Assembly (NCBI GenBank): GCA_002914805.1
Contig: JXTB01000116.1
Location: forward strand, 814,117 to 878,116
DNA length: 64,000 nucleotides
Reading direction: 5' to 3'
Origin: Parasponia andersonii
Taxonomy: Eukaryota; Streptophyta; Magnoliopsida; Rosales; Cannabaceae
Program-made: the position numbers and the translations under genes
Notes under the pieces: model-generated
What the model was told of the DNA's origin: nothing
The model's input: the letters and a program-made list of their open reading frames with translations, nothing else
Database searches by the model: none
In this document: positions 22,656-35,529 of the stretch, piece after piece
How positions within the stretch are numbered: position 1 is the stretch's first letter
Layout of the letters: each line of letters opens with the position of its first letter

Positions 22656-25371
22656 TTAACGGGAAGCATTCCTCCTCATATAGGGAATATTTCATCCCTT
22701 TTAATACTTTCAATGAGGTCCAACAAGCTGGAGGGAGATGTTCCGGAATCACTAGGCCTATTGAAAAGCTTAACTATACTTAGTGTTGGGGAAAATATGC
22801 TTTCAGGTACTATCCCTCAGTCTATCTATAATCTTTCATATCTTACTATGTTATGTCTCTGTGAAAATCAATTCCATGGAAGCTTTCCTCACAACATAGG
22901 TCTTACTCTCCCAAATATCCAATATTTTAATTTATGGGAAAACCAGTTCAGTGGAACAATTCCAGTTTCATTCTCAAATGCTTCAAAACTCTTGGTATTT
23001 GATATCAGCTACAACAAATTCTTTGGTACGGTTCCCAGTATTTTTGGAAGTCAGGACAAATTTTGGTTCCTAGTTATTGCTTTTAATGATCTTGGATCTG
23101 GTGGAACCAATGACCTGAACTTCCTCATCCTTTTGATGAATTGTAGTGATCTGCAAGAACTTGATCTTTCAAACAACAACTTTGGTGGGGTATTGCCCGA
23201 TTCCCTGGGAAACCTCTCATCTAAACTTAGAGAGCTAAAAATAGCACAAAATCAAATTTCAGGAAAGATCCCTGTTGGTATTGGAAATCTTATGAGCTTA
23301 GGTACGTTAGATTTTTCTAACAATAGGCTCAAAGGGACTATCCCCACAAGTATCGACAAACTTTACAACTTACATCGAGTGTACTTCAATGGAAACGAAT
23401 TAAGTGGTAAAATCCCACTCTCATTTGGAAATCTCACATTACTGAATGAGCTCCAGTTAGCTGAGAACAATTTTCAAGGAAGCATCCCATCAAGTATAAG
23501 AAATTGCAAGAACTTGCTCTTACTAAACCTCCATGGTAATTCCCTAAGTGGTACCATCCCCCTAAATGTCGTTGCCCTGTCTTCTTTATCAATTTCCCTA
23601 GATCTGTCTCGAAATCTTTTAACCGGCTCATTACCATTGGAGGTTGGTAACTTGAAAAATCTGGTTGAATTGGACATTTCTTATAATCAGCTTTCCGGTG
23701 ACATTCCTAGCACCCTTGGGGACTGTTTGAGCTTGGTACGGCTTCGTATAGAACATAATATCTTTGAAGGAACCATTCCAGAAAGTTTATGCTACCTGAA
23801 AGGCATCGAGGACCTAGATCTTTCACACAATAACTTGTCCGGGCATATCCCAAAAGACTTGGCTAAACTAGCCTTCTTGTCTAAATTAAATCTTTCTTTC
23901 AATAATCTCGAGGGTGAGGTACCAACAAATGGACCTTTTAGTAACGTGAGTGCAATTTTCATTGTTGGTAATGACAAGGTTTGTGGGGGAATACCTGAAC
24001 TAAAACTAGCAGCATGCTCTAAGAAGTCAAAGAAATGGAACTTGTCTCATTCAGCAAAGCTAATAACTTCCATAGTCTTAGGTCTTGTGGGATTATGTCT
24101 TGTGCTATCTTGCATTGTTGTCTATTGGCTGAGGAAGGACAAAAATATACCTTCAGGATCTACATGGAAGGAATCGCTTCTTAATATTTCATATGGGGAC
24201 CTCCTGAAAGCAACTAATGGGTTTTCTTCAGACAATCTAATCGGCTCAGGTAGCTTTGGCTCAGTATACAAAGGAGGATTTGAACCCCATCAAAAATCCA
24301 TGGCAGTTAAGGTCTTTAACCTTGAACAGAGAGGAGCATCCAGGAGTTTCATGGCTGAATGTGAAACTTTAAAGAATATTCGACATCGAAACCTTGTAAA
24401 AATCATAACTGCTTGCTCAAGTATTGATTACCAAGGTAATGAATTCAAAGCTCTTGTCTATGAACTCATGCCTAATGGGAGTCTAGAAAGTTGGTTGCAC
24501 CCTGATAGACAGATGACAAACCAGCAGGAGAGAAATCTATCTCTGTCTCAAAGGTTAAACATAGTCATTGATGTGGCATCTGCTCTGGATTATCTTCATA
24601 ACCATATTGAAACACCAATCATACATTGTGACCTGAAGCCAAGCAACGTTCTTCTTGATGAAGACATGACTGCTTACGTGGGAGATTTCGGTTTGTCAAG
24701 GATTCTTGCTGAAAACAAGAATGAAATATCTCAGAATATCACAATCTCTGTGGGAATAAAAGGAACTATTGGATATGCAGCTCCTGGTATTAACTCTACT
24801 TTTCCTTGTGCTAATTAACCTTCTTTTTTTTTTTTAAATTTTTACTTTACAAATCAGAGATTAGATAATTAGACTTCAGTAAAAGGGATAAATGAAAAAG
24901 AAAACTTACTTAAGAAATGTTAATCCCAATTCATCATCACTCTTCACCATGCTTTGTGGTTTTGTAGAATATGGCATGGGAAGTAACGTGTCAGCCGAGG
25001 GAGATGTGTACAGCTTTGGTATCCTCTTGTTAGAGATGTTTACAGGAAAAAGACCAACGGATAACGATTTTGATGAGACAATGAACTTGAATCAATTGGT
25101 GACAATGGCTTTGCCTGAAAGAGTAATGGAGATAGTTGCTCGTGGTCTTATAACAGAAGGAGAACAAGATCAAGAAGCAACATCTAGTAGCAACACGTCA
25201 CGGCAAACAAGAAGAAGCAAAATACAACATCAATGCGTAATTTCGATGCTCATAATTGGAGTAATGTGCTCTGAGGAATCAACGTCAAAGAGGATGAAGA
25301 TTAAAGATGCTTTGAAGGAGCTGCTTGCGATTAAAAACATGCTCCTCAAAGATGGGAAACAGAGGAACTAA
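22656..25371 (+). CDS. RLK2: LRR receptor-like kinase, 5' end in gap
   Basis: The visible coding parts are 22656-24786 and 24968-25371, joined by a GT...AG intron at the same site as in RLK1 (phase 1, before EYGMGS). The frame enters from the gap at LTGSIPPHIGN, which corresponds to about the fifth LRR of RLK1. Then follow about 17 LRRs, the transmembrane helix (about 24058-24130) and a complete kinase. The kinase has glycine loop GSGSFGSVYKG (about 24243), AVKVF, HCDLKPSNVLLD (about 24628) and GDFGLSR. The C-terminus is KDGKQRN. It is non-RD like its neighbours. Everything visible is intact, so it is probably functional if the gap holds a normal start. The next-best reading is a pseudogene broken inside the gap. 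Confidence 0.88.
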
Positions 25372-26379
25372 TGCACTCTGTTTCGAAAGGTGATAAATAT
25401 ATAAAGTGTGCCCTTCATCTTAGGTAACCTTTTTATGAATAAACTGATCATAGTTTTGATCATCAATTTTTGTAGGAACAAATACTGAGCCTGAAATCAG
25501 TCCGAGAGTTCATTAAAGTGTGATATTATATTAGCTGCAGAAACACGTACTGTCCTCAAAAGTACAATTGCGTGTGCTATGTTTTCACTTCTCGTTACTA
25601 GGAGATCTAGCCGGTACATCTTTCTATTGGTCATGGACTAGTATATACTGACATAATATGTTATTAGTTGTATATAGGTCAATATATTCATGTATTAGTT
25701 CCCAAACAAAAAAAAAAAAAAAATACAAAAAACAAAACAAAGAACAAAAAACCAAAAACAAAATACGTGCTGTTTTCCTTTTTCGAGTGATAGATTCTCT
25801 GTTATTTAGTGGCAAGAACATTAGTTACTGAAATATCTATGGAAGTTTAATAAAACTGTATATCAAGCATAGAACACCATTTTTGTTTCTTGAGCTTTTC
25901 TTTCTTTTATCTACTTATCTGTCTAATGAAAATGCTACCACCATTGGTTGAGAGCTAGCTGGAGGAAATTTGGAAGCGGATGGAGCAGGAAATCAAGAAA
26001 ATTATGCATGTCAATAAGATCAGAAGTGTGTGCGGATAAGGGAAGCGAGTATGGATAATAGTCTTAAAAGTTTAGGGACCAAAATGAGAAATTTTAAGTT
26101 CAAAAACGAAAACGAGTATTTCCCAATAATTTATGAACCAACAAAGTAAATATTGCACTTATGGTTAATTTTAAAGGAATAAGAAAGACGAGAGTCCAAA
26201 GTAAAATCTAACACAGGAATCCAGTCAACGAAAATAAACAGAACGACATAACATTTCTTCCTTGAAAATCAAATAGATAACTATAGCAAACAATGCCATT
26301 TGTCAACCGAAAAATAAAAAAGAAAAAGAAACACTCAAAAGGAAGAAGAAGAAAATTTTCACACTAGATAGCAAGCTAA
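25372..26379. other. RLK2 3' flank and intergenic
   Basis: 25490-25530 (GAACAAATACTGAGCCTGAAATCAG) resembles the 3' exon of RLK3 (GAGCAATTACCGAGCCTGAACCC), so part of this is the RLK2 3' UTR, possibly with a 3' UTR intron ending at TTTTTGTAG (about 25475). The rest is AT-rich with an A-rich run (25709-25760). No gene is seen. Confidence 0.5.
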
Positions 26380-26730
26380 CTACCGGGTGTATTGGATCGT
26401 CCGTTGGACACAAATTTGGGCTCGCTTTGACATTTTGGCAAAATTTGCTAAATGTGCGGGATAATGCAACTCGAATTTCCCACTTTCAAAATTATAGACA
26501 CCCAAATCGGAAAATCCATGACCTTGAGAAGCTGAACTACGTCTAGTAGCAAGGTGGTCATGCGCAAAGTAAATGCAATCAGGCCTACAACTTGGAAACT
26601 TGGAAGACTTGACAGAAACTGAGGAATTATCGCCCAAAAACAAAGAAATATCTGGTGGACTATCTAGCTCAGCCCATCTTGACCGACTACTATATAATTT
26701 GTAAATGTCCAGTCTGTTGGGCACACGCAC
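26380..26730 (-). pseudogene. F-box/DUF295 (KIB1-4-like) protein, C-terminal fragment
   Basis: The minus-strand frame gives about 116 residues: VPNRLDIYKLYSSRSRWAEL, then SLFLGDNSSVSV, FPSCRPDCIYFAHDH, and later FSDLGVYNFESGKFELHYP to a stop. These are characteristic wordings of the C-terminal beta-propeller part of DUF295 proteins (SKIP23-like F-box proteins). Such proteins are about 350-400 residues long, so the F-box and two-thirds of the propeller are missing. To the right the sequence changes at once to a copia LTR-like stretch, so the gene was probably broken by that element. The initiator Met at 26730-26728 is not the true start. Confidence 0.8.
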
Positions 26731-28490
26731 CTACCACAACACTTATAATATAGAAGAAAATAACTTCTATTAATTTAGGAGATATTTATACAACAAAATC
26801 TAATATTACACAAGAGGAAAACTAACACGTCCAAAATAATACTCACAAAAGTGGACACTACAATACTAATAGATTTACACAAAATCTAAGTAGCTAATAC
26901 TCACAAGACACCCACTATTCTCGTACACTCGACCCTTTGATTACCACACTTCGGTAATATAACATTTTCTCACAAGACATTAACAATACGCTCTCAAATT
27001 AGAAGTATATAACTTCTCTCCCAAAGTGATGCCTTGCTTCTTGGCCGTGCAAAACTATGTGGAGCAGCTGCCTATTTATAAGCTTTGAGATGTCATGCAT
27101 CACTTTATGCACAAAGGAAAGTCTTGGGTTATTTACGGATGGTACTTGGAAGTGTGCTAGTTGGGAGAAAGTAAGTTGGCAAGTTGATGCAATCTAATTG
27201 GCATTTGAGCTTGGGCCAAAAGTGTTGACTTTCGAATCTCCCCCTCAGTACCGACTTCCACTTTCTCTCTACTCCACATCTCGAGTTGTACTCCAAGTTT
27301 TGCAAATTTCCCACAATTGAGTGCTTTGGTGAACAAGTCTGCCACTTGATCATTTGTTCTGATTTGCCGCATCTCAATCTCTTCTTGCAATATTTTCTCC
27401 CTAATGAAGTGGTAATGTATTTCCACATGCTTGGTCTTCGCATGAAAAAAAATGGATTTTCTGCTAAGCGGACCACTGGCTGATTATCGCAATAAAGTGG
27501 TATTGCGTTATCAACTTGCTTGGGTAAATCTCTCATCAACTATACCAACCACGTGCTTTCTGAGCTGCTATAGTCATTGCTCGATATTCTGCTTAAGTAG
27601 TTAATAGCGATACTATTGGTTGTCTCTTGCTACACTAAGATATTGCTCTAGAGCCAAGTTTGAACACATATCCAGTCGTTGATCGATGCGTGTCATGATC
27701 TCCTCCCAGTAGCCAACCAACTTGCATTCACAACCTCTCTTGTACAAAAGACCAAAGTCAATTGTACCCTTGATGTATCTTAGAATTCGCTGAACTGTCT
27801 CTAAATAAGACTTCTTAGGATTCTGCATATATGTACAGACTCACAACTCTGACTGTATTTGAAATATCAAGTCGAGTCAACATTAAATAGATACGACTAC
27901 CTACTAGTTGTCGATACATCATCCTATCTTTTAAATCCTTTTCTTTATGCGTACATAACTTGGCATTTGCTTCCATATGAGTTGAGATAGGCTTGTATTC
28001 AAGCATTCCAAATTTCTCTAATAGGTCTTTCACATGTTTCTATTGACACAAAAATAACCCCTCATTTTTGCGATTTAACGTCTAGCCTAAGAAAGCGCTT
28101 GAGCTCTCAAAGCTCCTTCATCTAGAAGAGAACTGACAAATTCTCTTTCGTCTGGCTAATTTTTATTTTGTCATCTCTAGTAATGATTAAATCATCAACA
28201 TACACCAGTACTATAGCCAATTTTCCTTCTCTAGCTTTTACAAATAAGCTAGAATCTGCATGTACTATTGAGTAGCCACTCTGAAGCAAAAATTTAGCAA
28301 TTTTATTGTACAATCTCTTTGGTTCTTGCTTTAACCCATGGAGCGCCTTTCACAACTTGCACACATGGTCAGGATGAGCTCCACTCTCAAACCTCTTGTC
28401 TTTAATCATGTAAATCTCTTGGTCTAATTCTCTAGGAAGAAACATATTCTTTACATCCATCTGCCATGGGATTACAACAAATTTACCTTT
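26731..28490 (-). mobile_element. Ty1-copia remnant, 3' half
   Basis: On the minus strand, right to left, there is reverse transcriptase from VIPWQMDVKNMFLPRELDQE (about 28480-28400). Next come [20 protein letters not shown] and [10 protein letters not shown] (28122-28313), then MKDLLEKFGMLEYKPISTHM and RQLVGSRIYLMLTRLDI (27815-28033), then [20 protein letters not shown] (27613-27828). RNase H pieces follow: CDNQPVVRLAENP, HYHFIREKILQEEI and DQVADLFTKAL (27129-27539). Several stops and shifts are present. A purine-rich tract (CTGAGGGGGAGAT, near 27240) precedes a 500 bp non-coding end that is probably the 3' LTR (about 26731-27235). Gag, protease and integrase are absent. It is a different subfamily from the elements at 6037 and 39813. 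Confidence 0.8.
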
Positions 28491-28499
28491 AAAAGATAG

Positions 28500-28870
28500 G
28501 GGAGAGAGGAGTAAAGACGATGTTTTTGAAGAAAAACGTCGTCTAAAAAAAAGTGGGAAAAACGTCGTCTAAAAAAAAGTGGGCAATATTTTGGAGTACT
28601 AGAGTACTATAGATGATGGGTTTTGGAAAAACTATCATTTATCTCTTATCTTTCTTTCAAAACTATTTCAAGTTACTTGAAAACACGTATTTTTATTGAC
28701 TATAGACAATAGTTTTTGATAATAATCGACGTCTATTCTTCGTAAACTTTCTGACAATACATCGCTCCCATCTTAAATGAATAGTAAAACATGCATTTCA
28801 CTCGAAATTTTGGTCAAAATAGATGACAGGTACGAGGAACCCATTGTCTATTCTCTCATCTTTTAGAGCT
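28500..28870. mobile_element. Possible CACTA-type transposon remnant
   Basis: AAAACGTCGTCTAAAAAAAA followed by GTGGG occurs twice in tandem (about 28534-28583). GACGATG, TCGACGTCTATT and TAGATGACAGG motifs follow. Short GACG/CGTC subterminal repeats of this kind are common near the ends of plant CACTA elements. No CACTA terminus or 3 bp target duplication was found, so this is a weak call. Confidence 0.3.
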
Positions 28871-31489
28871 TGAAATTGAGCTCCTAGTTAACAGTCACCA
28901 ATTCAGTTTCAGTAGCTTTCTCTTTTCCTCTCTATCCCATTCTCACAATTTCACATGATTTTCCAATATTTTCCATCATTTAATTCCAATTTTTTGGTTG
29001 ATTCTCACATTTAGCTTAGTTTTTGGAGGAAATAGATTCGGTTGTATTCCTCTATTCTCATTGGTGTGGTTTTTTGTATATAAATTTTTTTATTTCTAAT
29101 TTATTTGTGCATAATTTTAATTCTTATTGGTTGTATATATTTACAAATTTGTGTTTTTGCTCCATAGGTAAGATTTTCTACCTTGAAATCGTTTTGAAAC
29201 TAATTTAATCTGAGAGCTATATTAATTTTCTACCTTAATCTAGGAGCTAGTTTTTGTAAAATTTGATAATTTTCTTTGATAATTGTGAACTATATTATAC
29301 TTTTGATTGGGCTTGGTAATTTGAAGATTTGATTTTATGTGTCTTTTTCTATTTGGTTTGGTCATTTGAAGCTTACACATACTATGTGTTTGATAAAATG
29401 TCTAAGAAACTATTAATAGAGTAAACACAATTTTTTATAATACTTGACACAAAGTAATGAGACTCAAATTATCAAAATGTCTTAGAATTGTAAAACTTGA
29501 TATATATATATATATATATGTTAATATTAAAAAGTCAAAACTTATAGGATAGAGATTCATAGCTAATTGCAATATTTTCTTAAACTTTTAAAGAAAAAGT
29601 ATACGAGAAATTAGTTAATTTTTCAACTATTCCTTATAAATTTGCAAATTATATAGTGACTTGATTGTGTTTGCAAACACATTCTTTTAGGAACCTATAT
29701 CACATAAATGATACATAAGTATCAAATCATTACAAACACACTTTAATTATACTAAGAATAATGATTAGTTGCTGCCCTTAAACTTTCTATAATTAACTCT
29801 ATAGATATTCCTAATAATATCAATTTCTCATTTATAACAATTCTATCCTATTCCAAAAACCATCAAACTTAGGGGAGTTAATCTACAAGTCATGAGGATC
29901 TTAATAATACCAAAATTGTAGTTATAAGGTCTATAGGTAATTCCTATAAAGCCCCAAAATTTGCTATCACATTTTGCTAAAATTACCCAAAGTTTCAAAA
30001 TTTTTCACATTCATAGCACTCACTTCAATTAGCTATAACTCTCTAGTTATAAATCATTTTTAAATGAATAATATACCGTTGGAAAGCTAATTCGATAAGC
30101 TTTCCAATCATACTAGATAAGACCTAATCAGACCAGTAAAGTCCTTGAAAAGTTAATTAGAATCTCTGTTGCGTTTTTATATCTTAACCTAAAACTTAAA
30201 AATTCATAACTTTCTATTAACCAACTACCATTTTGGAAATCAATCATTAGTATTCTAACTAACAACAAATCTAAAACCATTGACAACAAGATTAACTATT
30301 TTTTTAAGTAAATATAAGAAAAGAAAAAAAAAATAGAAAAGCAAAGAAGAATTGAAAATATGAAAAAGAAAAAAAGATGGAGGAAGACAATAGAAACGAA
30401 CAAAAATATAGTAAAAAAAAATGAAAACGAAAAAAATAAAAGAAAAAAAAAAACAAAGAGAAAAGAAGATGGATTAAGACTGAGGAAGAATTGTACATAA
30501 AAAATATATAAAAAGGCACAATCATTGGGCCAACAAATCATGCATACGTTTGTTGCACTTTTTAAATAGAAGATCGTTTTATTTTTTTAAAATAACAATC
30601 TTGTACGGTACAGGTGGCAATTATTTATTCAGACCGTATATTTGTAATTTTGTTTTATTTTTATCGTAAGACTCTAAAAAACCCAAAAATATATCCATTC
30701 GCTCCCCCAATACCCGTTTACATCACATAATACCCGTCCCATCAGGGAAAATGGGCTTTAGGCCTAAATTTTTATGGGAAAATTAGACATTATACTGTAA
30801 TTTGGAAAAAAAATTTTGAAAAGTACGGTGATTTGCATTTTTTAGGTGGTATGGTTTTTATTAAAAATATCATTTTTAAAAAGTATTTAGAAAATATTAT
30901 TTTTAAATAGTAATTAATAAGCGATAAGATAACTTCAGAAGTTAGTAACTAGTAAGCAAATATATTTAAAAATGGTATATGACTGGTAATCAAGAATCAG
31001 TTTTTAAAAACTAGCCACTAATAATCAGCAACTATTTTAAAAATCGTATTTTTCTAAAAAATATTTAAAAAGTGATGCTTTTCTAATAAAAATCATACGA
31101 AAATTAAAAAAAAAAAATCCTAACTTATGTGTTTTTGTAATTTTTTGAGTTTTTAGCGGTAAAAGTTTGACAAACCCAATTGTCATTCTTAGCATTCGGG
31201 AAGAAAAGGATTACTTTAAAATAAAATTTTATTTGCATTTTTTTTTCTTTTATGCAAAATAATCTTATTTTGAACAAGAAAAAAAAGTGTCATTTTGCTA
31301 ATTTCACTTTCTTATCTGGCCATTTTACCCAAACCCTGGAAAAAGATAATCTTTCCCGAATTAAATATAATTTGATTTCTTGGTGTCAAGGCTCACAATA
31401 GAAACGTATGGGAAACGGTATAGTAGAAAAAACAAAAAGAAAATAAAAAATGATGATCTGTTTTGTGGAGAGGAGAAAATTATGACAGT
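28871..31489. other. AT-rich intergenic region
   Basis: No gene is supported. It contains a (TA)10 microsatellite (29500-29519) and a purine-rich low-complexity block on the plus strand (30303-30480), whose complement gives meaningless F/S-rich open frames. A run at 30840-31100 repeats AAAAATNNTATTTTT-type words. The last resemble words at 36360-36520 but have no clear ends. Confidence 0.5.
29500..29519. repeat. (TA)n microsatellite
   Basis: Ten TA units without interruption. Confidence 0.9.
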
Positions 31490-32216
31490 GAATTTTATTT
31501 ACATCGAAGATTATTGCATAAACTGTTTAAGAATCAACATCTCAACATCCAAAACCACGTTAGCTTGGTTGATATCTATATCTCTTCTGGTAACTTTACC
31601 TTTTTCTAAACGAACTATTTGTCCTAGTACAAAATATTGTTCATGTGACGTAATGGGAGAAACAATATAAGTCTAAGGCATAGATGCTAAAACCTCTTAC
31701 AGACCTTAGTCTTAACTATTTTGGAATCCAAGACTAAATTTTTTAGTAGAAAATTTCCAAGCTCAGATAAATAAACCCAATTCTTGATCGTCACTAGATA
31801 ATCTGTTTAGTATAGGAGCACAGGTCGGGTCAGGCATTTTCAGGTCACTGGGCAAATGGAAAGCAGGTCAACACAAGCCGATGGAAATAATTAACGAAAA
31901 AAGACCTCCATAATTCAAGACCCTTCGGTTGGAAAAAGCTAGCTCCCTGATGTGATCGGCTACATAAAATTCAAAGATGTGATTTTCTAATTTCTCTTCT
32001 GGGCAATTTGTCCCTATATTGTCAAACACAAGAGTCAACTTGGGGGGCAACCATGTTTTCTTTATTCAACTTGACTTGTACAGGTGGTTTCAGCATTTAT
32101 AAGTGTTTTTATATTGTTTTTTCCCATAATGTCACATGAACTCGGCTTCAAAAGAATTATTTGACTAACTTGGCTCCTGCACTGTTTTTCGTAGTCGAAG
32201 TTGATCACTAATAAAG
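31490..32216 (+). promoter_or_regulatory. RLK3 promoter region with clustered W-box cores
   Basis: TTGAC cores occur at 31866-31871 (reverse, GGTCAA), 32021-32025 (reverse), 32033-32038 (reverse), 32071-32076 and 32161-32166. That is five within 350 bp of the ATG. Clustered W-boxes are typical of WRKY-controlled defence genes. The region is homologous to the flank of RLK5 (about 37980-38640), sharing CAATTCTTGAT-GTCACT and AGACCTCCATAATTCA. Regulation is inferred from motifs only. Confidence 0.4.
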
Positions 32217-35200
32217 ATGAGGGCTTTCAATGTTGCTGTTCCAACACTATATTTGTGCCTTAAGATCATCACCATTTTAAGTCATCAGAAATTTTTCAAC
32301 GTGGTAAATATTAGTGCCAGTAGAATAGCCAGAAATGATCAGACTGACCGGCTGGCCTTGCTCGCCATCAAAGCTCAGATTACGGAGGATCCTTTCAGGA
32401 TCACAGGCTCTTGGAATGAATCTCTCCATTTCTGCCAGTGGCAAGGTGTTTTATGCGGTCACAAGCACCAAAGAGTCACTCATCTGAATTTGCCATCCAA
32501 GAGTTTGACAGGCTACGTGTCTCCTGTTATTGGAAATCTCAGTTTTCTTCGGTTCATTGATATCTCAAACAATAGTTTCAAAGGAGATCAAGTATTACTT
32601 CAAATCAGTAGTAACTTGTTCAGGTTGCAAGAGCTGTTTTTAACGAACAACTCGTTTGGAGGACAAATACCGCCTAATTTTTCGAATTGCTCTAAACTGA
32701 GAATCCTAGACATTGGTGGTAACAATTTCAATGGTAATATCCCTTTTCAGCTTGGGTTTTTATCGGAGTTGATAGTACTACACGTTGGGAGAAACCTATT
32801 GGAAGGAAGTATTTCACCACACCTTGGGAATTATTCGTCTCTTCGAGTATTTTCTTTGTCGTCCAACAAGTTGGAAGGGGAGATTCCAACGTCACTAGGC
32901 CAATTGAAGAGCTTAACATTCTTCAACATTGGTAACAATATGCTCTCAGGTACAGTCCCTGAATCCATCTACAATATTTCTTCCCTTAGTACCTTATGTT
33001 TTTTCAATAACCAACTTCAAGGGATCCTTCCACATAACGTAGGTATTACCCTTCCTAACATGATAAGGTTTCTAGTATGGGGAAACCAACTTACTGGACC
33101 AATCCCAGTATCATTATCAAATGCTTCAAACCTTTTGGCAATAGATATTTCGAACAACAAATTCTCTGGAGAGGTCCCCTCTATTTTTGGAAATCTCAAC
33201 AAACTTAATTTTCTGTCTATATTTGATACTGATCTTGGCTCTGGACCTGAAGCCAATGACCTGAACTTCTTCACCTCTTTGACCAATTGTAGCAATTTGA
33301 GAGTACTTGATCTTGGGAATAATAACTTCGGAGGGAAGTTGCCAAATTCTATAGGTAACCTTTCAGCTCAACTTGAGATTCTACGACTACCAGAAAACCA
33401 CATTTCAGGAAATATTCCTTCTAGTATAGGAAAGCTTATAAGTTTAAGCTCATTGTATATGGATTCGAATGAGCTCAGTGGAACCATCCCCACATCCATT
33501 GGGAAACTTCTTAAGTTGCAAGAATTGAACTTTACTCGAAACGAATTATCTGGAGAAATACCCTCCTCCTTTGGAAATCTTACATTGCTAACCAAGCTCT
33601 GGTTGAATGGAAACAATCTTCATGGAAGCATCCCTTCAAGTCTTGGAAACTGCCAAAAGTTGCTTTTGTTGAACCTCGGTGAAAATTCCCTTAGCGGTAC
33701 TATTCCTCCTAGCGTAATTGGTTTGTCTTCTTTGTCAATATATCTCGATCTGTCTAGGAATCATTTAAATGGTTCTTTGCCTTGGGAAATTGGAAACTTG
33801 AAAAGCCTTGCTGCTCTGGATGTTAGTCAAAATGCCTTGTCCGGCGAAATTCCTGGGAGCCTTGGGGACTGTACTAGTTTACAAGGGATTTATATGGAAC
33901 ATAACAACTTTGAAGGAACCATACCAGAATCTTTGCGTTCACTGAAGGGAATTGAAGCTGTGGATCTTTCAAACAATAACTTGTCTGGACATATCCCAAA
34001 AGACCTTGCTAAACTAGCCTTGCTGTCAAAATTGAACTTGTCTTTCAATGATCTCCAGGGTGAGCTCCCAACAGGAGGTGTTTTCGGTAATGTTACTGCA
34101 ATTTCAGTTGTTGGTAATAAAAAGCTTTGTGGGGGTATACCTGAACTACGTTTAGCAGCATGCTTTAAGAAAGAGCTGAACAAACGAAACTTGTCTCGTT
34201 TAAGCAAGCTGGTAATCTGGGTAGCCTGCAGCCTACTTGGAGTCTGTTTGGTGTTGTGTTTTCTGATCATATTCTGGTGCAAGGACAGAAAAAGACCATC
34301 AGAATCGTTTCAAAGGAATCCATTCATAAATATTTCATATGGGGAGCTTCTGAAAGCAACCAATGGATTCACTGGAGACAATCTGATTGGTGTAGGTAGT
34401 TTCGGCTCGGTATATAAAGGAATTCTTGAACCACATCAAACACATGTGGCAGTGAAGGTCTTCAACCTTGAAAAGAGGGGAGCTTCCAAGAGTTTCATGG
34501 TTGAATGTGAAACTCTAAGAAATACTCGACATCGAAATCTTGTAAAAATCATAACTGCTTGCTCGAGTGCGGATTACCAAGGTAATGACTTCAAAGCCCT
34601 TGTTTATGAACTCATGCCAAATGGAAGTCTTGAAACTTGGTTGCATCCACTTCCACAAACCCACAATGAAGATAAGAAAAGGTTAACTCTGTCTCAGCGA
34701 CTGAATATGGTCATCGATGTCGCATATGCTATTGATTATCTTCATAGCTATACTGATTCACCAATCATACATTGTGACTTGAAGCCGAGCAACATTCTTC
34801 TTGACCAAGACATGACTGCACATGTGGGTGATTTTGGTTTGTCAAGAATTATTGCTGATCAGATTTCTGAAAATGACACGAGCTCTGTTGGAATAAAAGG
34901 AACTATTGGATATGCAGCTCCAGGTAACTCTACTTTTTTTCATATTAACTCCTTTGAGAGCCATGATTTTGGTTTATGTTGTGATAACATTTGCTTTGTT
35001 TTGATGTACTGCAGAATATGGAATGGGAAGCAAGGTCTCAACCGAGGGAGATATATACAGCTTTGGTATCCTCCTGCTTGAGATATTCACAGGAAAAAGA
35101 CCGACCGATGGAGAATTCGGAGATGGAGAGAACATAAATATGTTTGTCAAAATGGCTTTGCCTGAAAAAGTGGCAGAGATAGTTGATCCTAATCTTGTTC

Positions 35201-35529
35201 CAGAAAGAGAAGAAGAGCAAGCATCTAGCAGCAATAGATCTGTGCAAGCAGCAAAAAGGAACAAGATACATGAATGCTTAATTTCAATACTTAGGATTGG
35301 GGTCATGTGTTCTAATGAATCGCCCAAGGCAAGGATGAAAATCAATGATGTCCTTAAGGAACAGCTTGCAATTAAAAACATGCTTCTTGAAGATGGACGG
35401 TATAAAAAATACAAACTCAATAAAATCTCTCATCTTATCTCTACAGTTATGCTTAATCTAGCTACTTTAATATGAATTTTACATGCCTGATTGTTCATTA
35501 TCATTTGCAGGAGCAATTACCGAGCCTGA
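32217..35529 (+). CDS. RLK3: LRR receptor-like kinase, subfamily XII, non-RD
   Basis: Preferred model: exons 32217-34923, 35015-35399 and 35511-35529, giving 1036 residues ending in RSNYRA. The first intron (GT...AG, phase 1) is at the family site before EYGMGS. The second is supported by a GTATAA donor, a TTTGCAG acceptor and a similar arrangement in RLK5. Without it the frame runs on to 35475. The parts in order are: signal peptide (MRAFNVAVPTLYLCLKIITI...); N-cap with CQWQGVLC; about 22 LRRs; transmembrane helix (about 665-687); and the kinase. The kinase has glycine loop GVGSFGSVYKG near 724, HCDLKPSNILLD near 852 and GDFGLSR near 871. It is non-RD and intact throughout, and it is a plasma-membrane receptor by family. 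Its closest relative in the window is RLK5, which is dead, so RLK3 is the surviving member of that pair. Confidence 0.93.

Noticed and set aside
21647-22752. Long open frames across the N run
   Set aside because: They are artefacts of translating Ns.
30296-30541. Minus-strand F/S-rich frames that look like a membrane protein
   Set aside because: They are the complement of a purine-rich low-complexity tract.
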